Below are positions 1 to 6,133 of a stretch of 6,376 nt of DNA, piece by piece. The notes under the pieces were generated by a model. That model saw only the letters and a program-made list of their open reading frames with translations. It made no database searches and had not been told where the DNA came from. Origin of the DNA: Coriobacteriales bacterium (GTDB lineage Bacteria; Actinomycetota; Coriobacteriia; Coriobacteriales; CADBOM01); NCBI GenBank assembly GCA_017515355.1, contig JAFWGD010000242.1, positions 1 to 6,376 on the forward strand. The letters run 5' to 3'. Every line of letters starts with the position of its first letter. The first letter of the stretch is position 1. Made by a program: the position numbers and the translations under genes.

Positions 1-1
1 C

Positions 2-1492
2 GAGGCCGGAATCCCCGAGGACGACCCCCGCAACCCCGCTGTCATCGCTGACAACGTCGGCGACAACGTCGGCGACGTCGCCGGAATGGGCGCGGACCTC
101 TACGAGTCCTTCTGCGGTTCGATCATCGCTCCGATGATCCTCGGCGTCTCGATGTTCGGCACCACCCTCGTCGGCGCGGATGCCACCTGGGCGCTCCTCA
201 CTCCGCTGCTGATCGCTGCAACCGGAATCATCGCTTCCATCCTCGGCATCTTCGCAGTCAACACCAACGACGAGAACAAGCTCCACAGCGCTCTGGACAA
301 GGGCACCTACGTCGCAGCGGCCATCGAGATCCTCTGCGTAATCGGAATCTGCTGGCTCTGGTCTTCGCAGTCCTCCAACGTTCAGGCTCTCTGGCTCGCA
401 CTCGCCGTCGTAGTCGGCCTCATCGCAGGTCTTGGCATCGGCAAGTTCACCGAGTACTTCTGCTCCGACAACTACAAGCCGGTTCGCAAGATCGCCGAGG
501 CTTCCGAGACCGGATATGCCACGAACATCATCTCCGGCATCGGAAACGGAATGCTCTCCACCCTCGCTCCGATCCTGATCGTCGCCGTTGCGATCTTCAT
601 CGCATACAACGTCGGCATGCAGGCCGTTGGCAGGTCCAACGTTACCTTCGGAATCTATGGAATCGCACTCGCGGCCATCGGAATGCTCTCCACCACGGCT
701 ATCACCGTCGGCGTCGACGCCTACGGTCCCGTTGCCGACAATGCTGGTGGCGTCGCCGAGATGGCCGAGCTTCCGCACGAGGTTCGCAACCGCACCGACA
801 AGCTCGACTCCGTTGGAAACACCACCGCAGCTATCGCCAAGGGCTTCGCGATCGGTTCCGCAGGCCTCACGGCGCTGTCCCTCTTCTTCTCCTTCAAGGT
901 CACCGCTGAGGCAACCCTCGGCGTCGGTGCCCTCGATCTTTCGCTCACCAACCCGATGGTGGTCATCGGCCTCTTCGTCGGCGGCATGCTCCCGTTCCTC
1001 TTCGGAGCCCTCACGATGAATGCGGTCTCCCGCGCGGCCAACAAGATGATCATCGAGGTTCGCCGTCAGTTCCATGAGATCGCCGGCCTCCTCGAGGGAA
1101 CCGCCGATCCCGATCCCGAGCGCTGCGTTCAGATCTCCACCCACGCGGCTCTTCGCGAGATGATCGTTCCCGGCCTCATCGCCGTCATCGTCCCGATCAT
1201 TGCAGGCTGCATCAGCCTCGAGGTGCTCGCGGGCCTTCTCGCTGGCGCTCTCGTCACCGGCTTCCTGCTCGCCATCTACATGGCGAACGCAGGTGGCGCT
1301 TGGGATAACGCCAAGAAGTACATCGAGACCGGCAATCACGGCGGCAAGGGCTCCGATGCCCACAAGGCAGCCGTCGTCGGCGACACCGTCGGCGATCCCT
1401 TCAAGGACACCTCTGGTCCCTCGATGAACATCCTCATCAAGCTGATGACCATCGTCAGCCTGGTCTTCGTGCCGCTCTTCGTCGCTCTCTGA
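2..1492 (+). CDS. hppA: Membrane-bound ion-translocating pyrophosphatase, K+-dependent type (5' end missing)
   Basis: This integral membrane enzyme hydrolyses cytoplasmic pyrophosphate and uses the energy to pump H+ and/or Na+ out of the cell. The frame is open from base 2, giving about 496 visible residues; family members have roughly 650-750, so the N-terminal third lies outside the window and the ATG at 86 is internal. Seen directly: the substrate-site signature DNVGDNVGDVAGMGADL at visible residues 17-33, DAYGPVADNAGG at about 239-250, and a C-terminal block with GGAWDNAKKYIE and GDTVGDPFKDTSGPS, all rich in Asp/Lys ligands for Mg-pyrophosphate. Hydrophobic spans separate the motifs. The GNTTAAIAKG motif (bases 815-844) has Ala where K+-independent enzymes carry Lys, so family knowledge places it in the K+-dependent class. 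Whether Na+ or H+ is pumped cannot be read from this fragment. The gene ends in TGA and is followed by a strong stem-loop. Confidence 0.97.
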   Translation, partial: EAGIPEDDPRNPAVIADNVGDNVGDVAGMGADLYESFCGSIIAPMILGVSMFGTTLVGADATWALLTPLLIAATGIIASILGIFAVNTNDENKLHSALDKGTYVAAAIEILCVIGICWLWSSQSSNVQALWLALAVVVGLIAGLGIGKFTEYFCSDNYKPVRKIAEASETGYATNIISGIGNGMLSTLAPILIVAVAIFIAYNVGMQAVGRSNVTFGIYGIALAAIGMLSTTAITVGVDAYGPVADNAGGVAEMAELPHEVRNRTDKLDSVGNTTAAIAKGFAIGSAGLTALSLFFSFKVTAEATLGVGALDLSLTNPMVVIGLFVGGMLPFLFGALTMNAVSRAANKMIIEVRRQFHEIAGLLEGTADPDPERCVQISTHAALREMIVPGLIAVIVPIIAGCISLEVLAGLLAGALVTGFLLAIYMANAGGAWDNAKKYIETGNHGGKGSDAHKAAVVGDTVGDPFKDTSGPSMNILIKLMTIVSLVFVPLFVAL

Positions 1493-1514
1493 TCCGCGCA
1501 TCGGCACAACGCCT

Positions 1515-1569
1515 AAAAGCGATCTCGGATCCCAGATGGCCCGACCGTCTGGGATCCTTGCTTTTGCTT
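1515..1569 (+). terminator. Stem-loop terminator after hppA
   Basis: Bases 1527-1539 (GGATCCCAGATGG) pair with 1545-1557 (CCGTCTGGGATCC), a 13-bp stem with one G-T pair and a 5-nt loop. The stem is followed by the T-rich TTGCTTTTGCTT. AAAAGC at 1515-1520 can also pair with GCTTTT at 1560-1565, lengthening the structure. The T run is broken by G and C, so this is an imperfect rho-independent terminator, but position and stem strength fit the end of the hppA transcript. Confidence 0.8.
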
Positions 1570-1603
1570 GCCGTTCATATCTAAACGCTTGCACGCAAAG
1601 GCG

Positions 1604-1651
1604 ATGATGACCGACAATTCGCTTAGTGGAACCGTTTCGCTTAGAGGCTGA
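1604..1651 (+). other. Possible 15-codon upstream ORF overlapping the lepB start
   Basis: ATG-ATG at 1604-1609 opens a 15-codon frame (MMTDNSLSGTVSLRG) that ends at TGA 1649-1651. AAAGG at 1597-1601 lies just 5' of it and is a better ribosome-binding match than anything before the GTG at 1626. The frame overlaps the proposed lepB GTG start and stops one base before an alternative lepB TTG start at 1653. It may be a leader peptide that couples translation, or chance. Nothing in the peptide is recognisable. Confidence 0.2.
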
Positions 1652-2216
1652 ATTGGCATATCAGGGCAGGCATATACACGTCAAGAGGAAGAGCAGGGGA
1701 AAGATAGCCCTCGAGTGGACTATCACGATCATCGCTGCAATCGCCCTCGGCATCCTCATCAGGATATTCGTCGCCTCGCTTTACGTAGTGCCCTCTGCGT
1801 CCATGGAGGATACGATCCTTGTCGGAGACAAGGTTTTTGCCGAAAAGCTCTCATATCGCTTCTCAGAGCCTGAGAGAGGGGATGTGGTGATCTTCATCGA
1901 TCCCGAAGACCCCGATCGCTTCCTCGTAAAACGCTGCATAGCCTTGGGAGGGGAGACGGTCGATCTCATAGATGGAGAGGTTTACGTCGATGGTGAGCTG
2001 CTCGAGGAGGACGAGTACACGCTCGGCAAGCCCACCTACCAGCTCACGAGCAAGATATCGTTCCCGTACAAGGTTCCGAAAGGCAAGATCTGGGTGATGG
2101 GGGACAATCGCACCAACTCGTCGGATTCGCGAGTGTTCGGAGCGGTGCCGCTCGATTCGCTCGTCGCCCAGGGCCTTTGCGTCCTATGGCCCATCAGCGA
2201 CTGGCGTTCGCTGTGA
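1626..2216 (+). CDS. lepB: Type I signal peptidase
   Basis: This membrane-anchored serine protease (family S26) removes signal peptides from exported preproteins on the outer face of the membrane. The 196-residue protein has a basic N-terminus, a single membrane anchor at about residues 30-50, then the family boxes: PSASM with catalytic Ser59, the general-base Lys102 in the segment FLVKRCIALGGE, and GDNRTNSSDSR at 159-169. Length and single anchor match the Gram-positive SipS-like type. The start is uncertain. GTG 1626 has no visible Shine-Dalgarno. TTG 1653 has AGAGG five bases upstream and would shorten the protein by nine residues without touching a domain. In-frame TGA codons at 1605 and 1608 rule out a longer frame. 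The gene follows the hppA terminator, so it should have its own promoter; I see only weak hexamers. folC starts 58 nt downstream with no terminator between, so the two may be cotranscribed. Confidence 0.95.
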   Translation: MEPFRLEAELAYQGRHIHVKRKSRGKIALEWTITIIAAIALGILIRIFVASLYVVPSASMEDTILVGDKVFAEKLSYRFSEPERGDVVIFIDPEDPDRFLVKRCIALGGETVDLIDGEVYVDGELLEEDEYTLGKPTYQLTSKISFPYKVPKGKIWVMGDNRTNSSDSRVFGAVPLDSLVAQGLCVLWPISDWRSL

Positions 2217-2274
2217 TGGCTTTTGCGGTATCCTAGCCAGTGTCGGAACAAGCATCCAGAGAGGGAAGTGCGCA

Positions 2275-3504
2275 ATGAACTTCGCAGAGACCATGAAGCT
2301 CCTCGAGTCCGAAACCAATACCAAGATCAACCCATCGCTCGAAGCTTGCGAGGCCATGTGCGAGAAGCTCGGCAACCCGCAGCACAAGTACGACTGCATC
2401 CAGATCGCCGGTACCAATGGGAAGACCTCTGCGGCCAGGATGACCGCAAAGCTGCTCAAGGAGGCTGGTTACAAGGTCGCGCTCTACACCTCTCCCGAGC
2501 TCGTCAGATTCCCAGAGAGGATGGAGATCGACGGCGAGGTGGTAAGCGATGAGCAATTCTGCAAATGCGTGGAGAAGGCGTATGAGAGTGCACACGAGTG
2601 CGGCTTCGAAGGCGCCACGCAATTCGAGCTGCTCACCGTAGGCGCGTTTTGGCTCTTCGCCGAAGAGCAGGTCGACATCGCCGTCTTCGAGTGCGGGATG
2701 GGCGGACGCTGGGACGCCACGAGCGTCTGCAGACCCAAGGTCGCCATCATCACCGGCATCGCGCTGGACCACACGGCGATCCTCGGCGATACCGTCGAGG
2801 CGATCGCGGGTGAGAAGGCCGCGATAATCAAGGATGGCAGCGTTGCCATCCTCGCTCAGGAGCTCACCTGCAGGCAGATCTTCGTAGAGCAGGCCGAGGC
2901 CGTGGGGTCTCCCTACGTGGATGTCGATCCTGCGCTGGCCGAGAAGCTCGAGCCTGCTGTCACCCATATGCCGCACTATCAGAGCCGCAATGCGGCAGTT
3001 GCACTTACCGCCTTCCTCGAGATGCTCAAGATCTACGGCAAGTCGATCGACGACCCCATTGGCTTCACGATCGAAGCGCTCGGGGACCTGCAGATTCCTG
3101 GCAGGTTCGAGACGCTTCGCGCCGAGCCGCTCATCCTCATCGACGCTGCGCACAACCCGCAATCTGCCGGCGTCCTCGCCACCGAGGTCGAAAGCAGATT
3201 CGCTCCCGGATCAAGGCCGGCGCTGCTTCTGGGCGTGCTTGCCGACAAGGATGCAAGGGGAGTCGTCGGGACTCTTGTTCCGCTATTCGACCGCGTCGTC
3301 GTCTCGGCTTCGAAGTCTCCCATGTCGCATACCCCCGCTGAGCTCGCCTCCATCGTCACCGAGGTCACCGGCGTAGTTCCCGAGGTCTGTCCGGACCTTG
3401 CCAGCGCCATCGAGCTTCTTGGCGAGACCCCATTCATCGCAACTGGCTCCATCACGGTGGCTGGAGAGGTGAAGGGCATCGTCATGGGTATCAGCGCAAT
3501 CTGA
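2275..3504 (+). CDS. folC: Folylpolyglutamate synthase / dihydrofolate synthase (FolC family)
   Basis: This cytoplasmic Mur-ligase-fold enzyme uses ATP to join glutamate to dihydropteroate and/or to add glutamates to tetrahydrofolate, which retains folates in the cell. The 409-residue protein shows the P-loop GTNGKTS at 46-52, the YTSPELVRFPERMEIDG loop at 71-87, FECGMGGRWDATS at 138-150, TGIALDHTAILGDTVEAIAGEK around 160-181 and the C-terminal-domain motifs IPGRFE and DAAHNP (290-295). In the family, the Lys of the EKA motif (here Lys181) is carbamylated and helps hold Mg2+. The ATG is preceded by AGAGGG nine bases upstream, so the start is sound. Length is slightly below the usual 420-440 residues; the stretch between the EKA motif and IPGRFE appears short. 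Sequence alone does not say whether it has one or both activities; in bacteria with a single FolC it usually does both. Confidence 0.93.
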   Translation: MNFAETMKLLESETNTKINPSLEACEAMCEKLGNPQHKYDCIQIAGTNGKTSAARMTAKLLKEAGYKVALYTSPELVRFPERMEIDGEVVSDEQFCKCVEKAYESAHECGFEGATQFELLTVGAFWLFAEEQVDIAVFECGMGGRWDATSVCRPKVAIITGIALDHTAILGDTVEAIAGEKAAIIKDGSVAILAQELTCRQIFVEQAEAVGSPYVDVDPALAEKLEPAVTHMPHYQSRNAAVALTAFLEMLKIYGKSIDDPIGFTIEALGDLQIPGRFETLRAEPLILIDAAHNPQSAGVLATEVESRFAPGSRPALLLGVLADKDARGVVGTLVPLFDRVVVSASKSPMSHTPAELASIVTEVTGVVPEVCPDLASAIELLGETPFIATGSITVAGEVKGIVMGISAI

Positions 3505-3515
3505 TGCCGTTCGGC

Positions 3516-3535
3516 TGCCATTTGCACAAATGGCA
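3516..3535 (+). repeat. 20-nt inverted repeat between folC and feoA
   Basis: TGCCATTTGCACAAATGGCA consists of two perfect 9-nt arms around a CA centre. It lies 11 bases after the folC stop and about 84 bases before feoA. No T run follows on the + strand (AAAAGT comes next) and none follows on the minus strand, so it does not look like a standard rho-independent terminator. It could be a protein-binding operator for feoA or a transcript-end hairpin for folC; I cannot decide between these. Confidence 0.6.
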
Positions 3536-3578
3536 AAAGTTAATCGCTAATAACTATTCCAAATTGGCTGCATAGCCC

Positions 3579-3584
3579 TATAGT
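3579..3584 (+). promoter_or_regulatory. Candidate -10 element for the feo operon
   Basis: TATAGT matches the -10 consensus TATAAT at five of six positions, in an AT-rich patch that stands out from its GC-rich surroundings. A start of transcription would fall at about 3590, just before the metal-box candidate and about 28 nt before feoA. The -35 region is poor (TTCCAA at 3557-3562, 16-bp spacing), so an activated or weak promoter is possible. Confidence 0.35.
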
Positions 3585-3591
3585 TTTAAAA

Positions 3592-3610
3592 GAAGGAAAG
3601 GCTAACTTTA
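3592..3610 (+). promoter_or_regulatory. Candidate DtxR/IdeR-type metalloregulator operator upstream of feoA
   Basis: GAAGGAAAGGCTAACTTTA agrees at 13 of 19 positions with the known DtxR/IdeR box TTAGGTTAGGCTAACCTAA, including an unbroken AGGCTAAC core. It ends eight bases before the feoA ATG and overlaps the ribosome-binding region and the expected transcription start, where a bound repressor would block transcription. A DtxR/MntR-family gene sits at the end of the same operon. The match was judged by eye against a remembered consensus; the purine-rich left half could partly reflect the Shine-Dalgarno region. Confidence 0.5.
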
Positions 3611-3618
3611 GGGGTTCA

Positions 3619-3837
3619 ATGCAGCTCGTCGAAGCCAAGAAGGACAGCTCATACGTCATCGTCGGGAACTCCGAAACCGGCAAGGAGAGGATGCGTCTCG
3701 ACAGCCTCGGTCTCGTCTCCGGCGAGATCATCACCGTTCTCTCCAACAGCTATGCCGGGCTGATAGTAGATATCAAGGGCTCGCGGCTAGCCATCTGCAA
3801 GTCGGTTGCGGAGAAGATGGAGGTCGTGAACGCATGA
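3619..3837 (+). CDS. feoA: Ferrous iron transport protein A (FeoA)
   Basis: FeoA is a small cytoplasmic SH3-like protein needed for FeoB-dependent Fe2+ uptake, thought to bind FeoB and tune its activity. The 72-residue sequence fits the family: an opening beta strand, the segment GKERMRLDSLGLVSGEIITVLSN (about residues 21-43, with the R-L-x-x-L-G-L-x-x-G pattern), then GLIVDIKGSRLAICKSVAEKMEV. The ATG has AGGGG four bases upstream. The stop overlaps the feoB start by four bases (ATGA), a standard sign of translational coupling. A -10-like element and a DtxR-type box lie directly upstream, so feoA is probably the first gene of an iron-regulated operon. Confidence 0.93.
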   Translation: MQLVEAKKDSSYVIVGNSETGKERMRLDSLGLVSGEIITVLSNSYAGLIVDIKGSRLAICKSVAEKMEVVNA

Positions 3838-5882
3838 GGACCTATGCGCTCATCGGCAACCCGAATTGCGGCAAGACTACGCTCTTCAACGAGTTGACTG
3901 GAACTTCTCAGCATGTTGGCAATTGGCCGGGAGTCACCGTCGAGAAGAAGGTCGGCAGGCTCCACAGCAGATATGGCGATGCCGAAATCGTGGATCTGCC
4001 AGGCATCTATTCGATGTCCTCCTATTCGATCGAGGAGATCGTATCCAGAAGATTCATCATCGAGGAGAAGCCCGATGTGGTCATCGACATAGTCGAGGCC
4101 ACCAACATCGAGCGCAACCTCTTCCTCACGTGTCAGATTGCCGAGCTCGGCGTCCCGATGGTCGTCGCCGTCAACATGATGGACGAGGCGGAGAAGCAGG
4201 GCGACAAGTTCGACTTCGATACCCTCTCCGATATGCTCGGACTTCCAGTCGTGCCGATTACCGCCGCCAAGGCGGAGGGGGTCCACGAGCTCATGGGCGT
4301 CGTCGGCATGAGCGGGCTGCTCGCCGAGATCGAGAACGAGGCCGAGCACAAGGTGCATGATGGCGAGGACGAGCATGGCCACGGATTCCAGGACATCGAG
4401 GATCCAGTGGAGCATCGCATCGACCACCATACCGACTCCAAGGGCCGCACCAACGCGCTCATTTCCGAGTACAAGTACCACAACCACTACAAGGGTCCCA
4501 AGACCTATCAGGCCGAGCCCGGAGACAGCCTGACCGTCGAGCAGGAGACGAGCAATGCCGAGAGGCGATACGCTTTCATCGGCGAGGTGGTCAAGGCGAG
4601 CGTCGTCAAGGGCAAGCAGATCGGAGAGCGCACGCGCTCGGACAAGATCGATAAGGTGATGACCCATCCGGTCTTCGGAATCCCCATCTTCCTGCTGCTG
4701 ATGTTCGCGATGTTCCACGTCACGTTCTCGGAGAACTTTCTCTTTCTCGGCATCGATAGCCCTGGCGTCTGGCTGCAGGGTCTCGCGGAGACCTTCATCG
4801 GCTGGCTAGGCGGGGCGCTGGGCACGCTCTTCATAGATGGCAGCTGGTCGTACGGCCTCGTCATCGACGGCATCCTCGGAGGCGTGGGCGCGGTCCTCTC
4901 GTTCCTGCCGCAGATACTCGTGCTCTTCCTGTTCCTCACGCTGCTCGAGGACATGGGCTACATGTCGCGCGCCGCATTCATCATGGACAGGCTGTTGCGC
5001 ACATTCGGGTTGTCGGGCAAGAGCTTCCTCCCGATGCTCATGGGATTCGGATGCAGCGTGCCGGCCATGATGGCCTGCCGCACCATGGAAAACGAGAACG
5101 ACCGCAAGCTGACGCTCTTCCTCGTGCCCTTCATGTCCTGTGGAGCCCGTGCTCCAATACTCCTCGTATTCGCTGCGGCGTTCTTCCCAAGCAATGGCGA
5201 CCTCGTGGTCATGCTGCTCTACGTGCTTGGCATCGTCGTCGCTATCCTGACCGGATTCCTCCTCAAGAAGCTCGTCTTCAAGGGAGATATCACTCCGCTG
5301 GTCATCGAGCTTCCGAAATACAGGGCTCCCAGAATCAAATCCGTTGGCATCTCGCTTTGGCAGACGATGAAGGATTACCTGCGCCGCGCGGGAACGATCA
5401 TCTTCGTGATGTCCGTGGTCATATGGTTCTTCTCAAGCTTCGGTTTCGGGCCAGAAGGTTTCGGTCTGGTCGATATCGAGTATTCGATGCTGGCGGTGGC
5501 GGGCGAGGCGATCGCATGGATCTTCGCGCCGTGCGGCTTCGGATTCTGGGTTGCGGCGGTGGCGATTCTCACCGGTATCGCAGCCAAGGAAGCCGTAGTC
5601 GGAACGCTCGGCGTGCTTCTCAAGGTTGGCGAGGAGGAAGCGCTGGAGGGTGGCGCGCTCTCGGGTGCAGTGCTGGCCAGCGTAGGGTTCACTCCGCTTT
5701 CGGCTTTCGCATTCATGACCTTCACGCTTCTCTACATGCCTTGCGCCGCGGCGTTCGCAACGCTCAAGCGCGAGAGCAATTCATGGAAATGGGCCATTCT
5801 GCAAGCGCTCTACAGCGTCTGCGTGGCATGGATAGTAGCCACTGTCGTGTTCCAAGTTGGAAGCCTCTGCGGGCTGGCATGA
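3834..5882 (+). CDS. feoB: Ferrous iron transporter FeoB (GTP-binding membrane protein)
   Basis: FeoB is the Fe2+ permease of the inner membrane, with a cytosolic N-terminal G domain. In the 682 residues the G motifs are G1 GNPNCGKT at 8-15, G2 Thr35 in NWPGVTVEKK, G3 DLPG at 54-57, G4 NMMD at 114-117 and G5 around TAAKAEG at 143-149. The conserved ERRYAFIGEVV linker follows at about 243-253. The membrane part starts near residue 281 and carries the two gate motifs: GYMSRAAFIMDR with GCSVPA (406-411), then FMSCGARAPI (433-442). LYMPCAAAFATLKRE at 633-647 is the conserved C-terminal motif. Length is within the bacterial range. The start is set by GGAGGT nine bases upstream and the 4-nt overlap with feoA. 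Residues 168-220 (bases 4335-4493) are unusually His-rich and acidic with nine His, inside what should be the helical GDI region. The intact motifs suggest a working transporter. Confidence 0.97.
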   Translation: MRTYALIGNPNCGKTTLFNELTGTSQHVGNWPGVTVEKKVGRLHSRYGDAEIVDLPGIYSMSSYSIEEIVSRRFIIEEKPDVVIDIVEATNIERNLFLTCQIAELGVPMVVAVNMMDEAEKQGDKFDFDTLSDMLGLPVVPITAAKAEGVHELMGVVGMSGLLAEIENEAEHKVHDGEDEHGHGFQDIEDPVEHRIDHHTDSKGRTNALISEYKYHNHYKGPKTYQAEPGDSLTVEQETSNAERRYAFIGEVVKASVVKGKQIGERTRSDKIDKVMTHPVFGIPIFLLLMFAMFHVTFSENFLFLGIDSPGVWLQGLAETFIGWLGGALGTLFIDGSWSYGLVIDGILGGVGAVLSFLPQILVLFLFLTLLEDMGYMSRAAFIMDRLLRTFGLSGKSFLPMLMGFGCSVPAMMACRTMENENDRKLTLFLVPFMSCGARAPILLVFAAAFFPSNGDLVVMLLYVLGIVVAILTGFLLKKLVFKGDITPLVIELPKYRAPRIKSVGISLWQTMKDYLRRAGTIIFVMSVVIWFFSSFGFGPEGFGLVDIEYSMLAVAGEAIAWIFAPCGFGFWVAAVAILTGIAAKEAVVGTLGVLLKVGEEEALEGGALSGAVLASVGFTPLSAFAFMTFTLLYMPCAAAFATLKRESNSWKWAILQALYSVCVAWIVATVVFQVGSLCGLA

Positions 5883-5885
5883 TGG

Positions 5886-6119
5886 GTGCATGAGATGATA
5901 GGGAATGCAATCGCCATAACGATCCTAGCTGCAGCGGCGGTGATCGGGGCGCGCATGATCTGGCGAAGGATCAAGGGCAAGGTCCCTTCCTGCGGCTGTG
6001 GATGCGCATCTTGCAATCTCAAAAGTGGAAAAGTTCAGCAATGCAAAGGAGCAATCGAACCATCTTCGGTTAATATTGTCGTAGAAGGGCGAGAGGCGAT
6101 CGACCGGCACTGCGATTAG
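5886..6119 (+). CDS. FeoB-associated Cys-rich small membrane protein
   Basis: The 77-residue peptide begins with a single hydrophobic helix (about residues 5-24), then a basic stretch WRRIKGK, then a cysteine cluster CGCGCASC at 36-43 with Cys36, Cys38, Cys40 and Cys43. This layout, three bases after feoB, is that of the FeoB-associated Cys-rich membrane protein family found in Gram-positive feo operons. Its role is not established; metal binding or handover beside FeoB is an inference from the cysteines. GTG 5886 and the in-frame ATG 5895 are both possible starts, neither with a strong Shine-Dalgarno; the ATG would remove only three residues. The tail after the cluster (residues 44-77) has two more cysteines (Cys53 and Cys76), is lower in GC than the rest, and runs longer than the short tails I know in this family. 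It stops at TAG, unlike all upstream genes. Confidence 0.8.
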   Translation: MHEMIGNAIAITILAAAAVIGARMIWRRIKGKVPSCGCGCASCNLKSGKVQQCKGAIEPSSVNIVVEGREAIDRHCD

Positions 6120-6133
6120 AAAGAAGCGAGACA

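Noticed and set aside
86..88. ATG as the hppA start
   Set aside because: The frame is open to base 2 and the preceding 28 codons encode the conserved DNVGDNVGDVAG signature, so the true start lies upstream of the window.
1558..1600. lepB promoter hexamers (TTGCTT or TTGCCG with TATCTA)
   Set aside because: Spacings of 14 and 4 bases do not fit a standard promoter, and TTGCTT is part of the hppA terminator tail. A promoter probably exists, but I cannot point to it.
2217..2240. Hairpin TGGCT / AGCCA after lepB as a terminator
   Set aside because: The stem has only five pairs with a 14-nt loop and no T run after it; lepB and folC may well be read together.
2233..3162. Antisense open frame of 309 codons opposite folC
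   Set aside because: folC in the sense frame has all family motifs. The antisense frame arises from GC-rich third positions and shows no recognisable motif.
3541..3618. Fur box upstream of feoA
   Set aside because: No stretch resembles the GATAATGATAATCATTATC pattern; the AT-rich TAATCGCTAATAACTATT lacks the dyad.
3750..4718. Antisense open frame of 322 codons opposite the feoB G domain
   Set aside because: It has low-complexity Leu/Val/Asp-rich content mirroring the feoB codons. FeoB motifs on the + strand are complete.
5051..5893. 280-codon + strand frame inside feoB
   Set aside because: It is Arg-rich, lacks motifs, and lies wholly out of frame within the conserved FeoB membrane domain.
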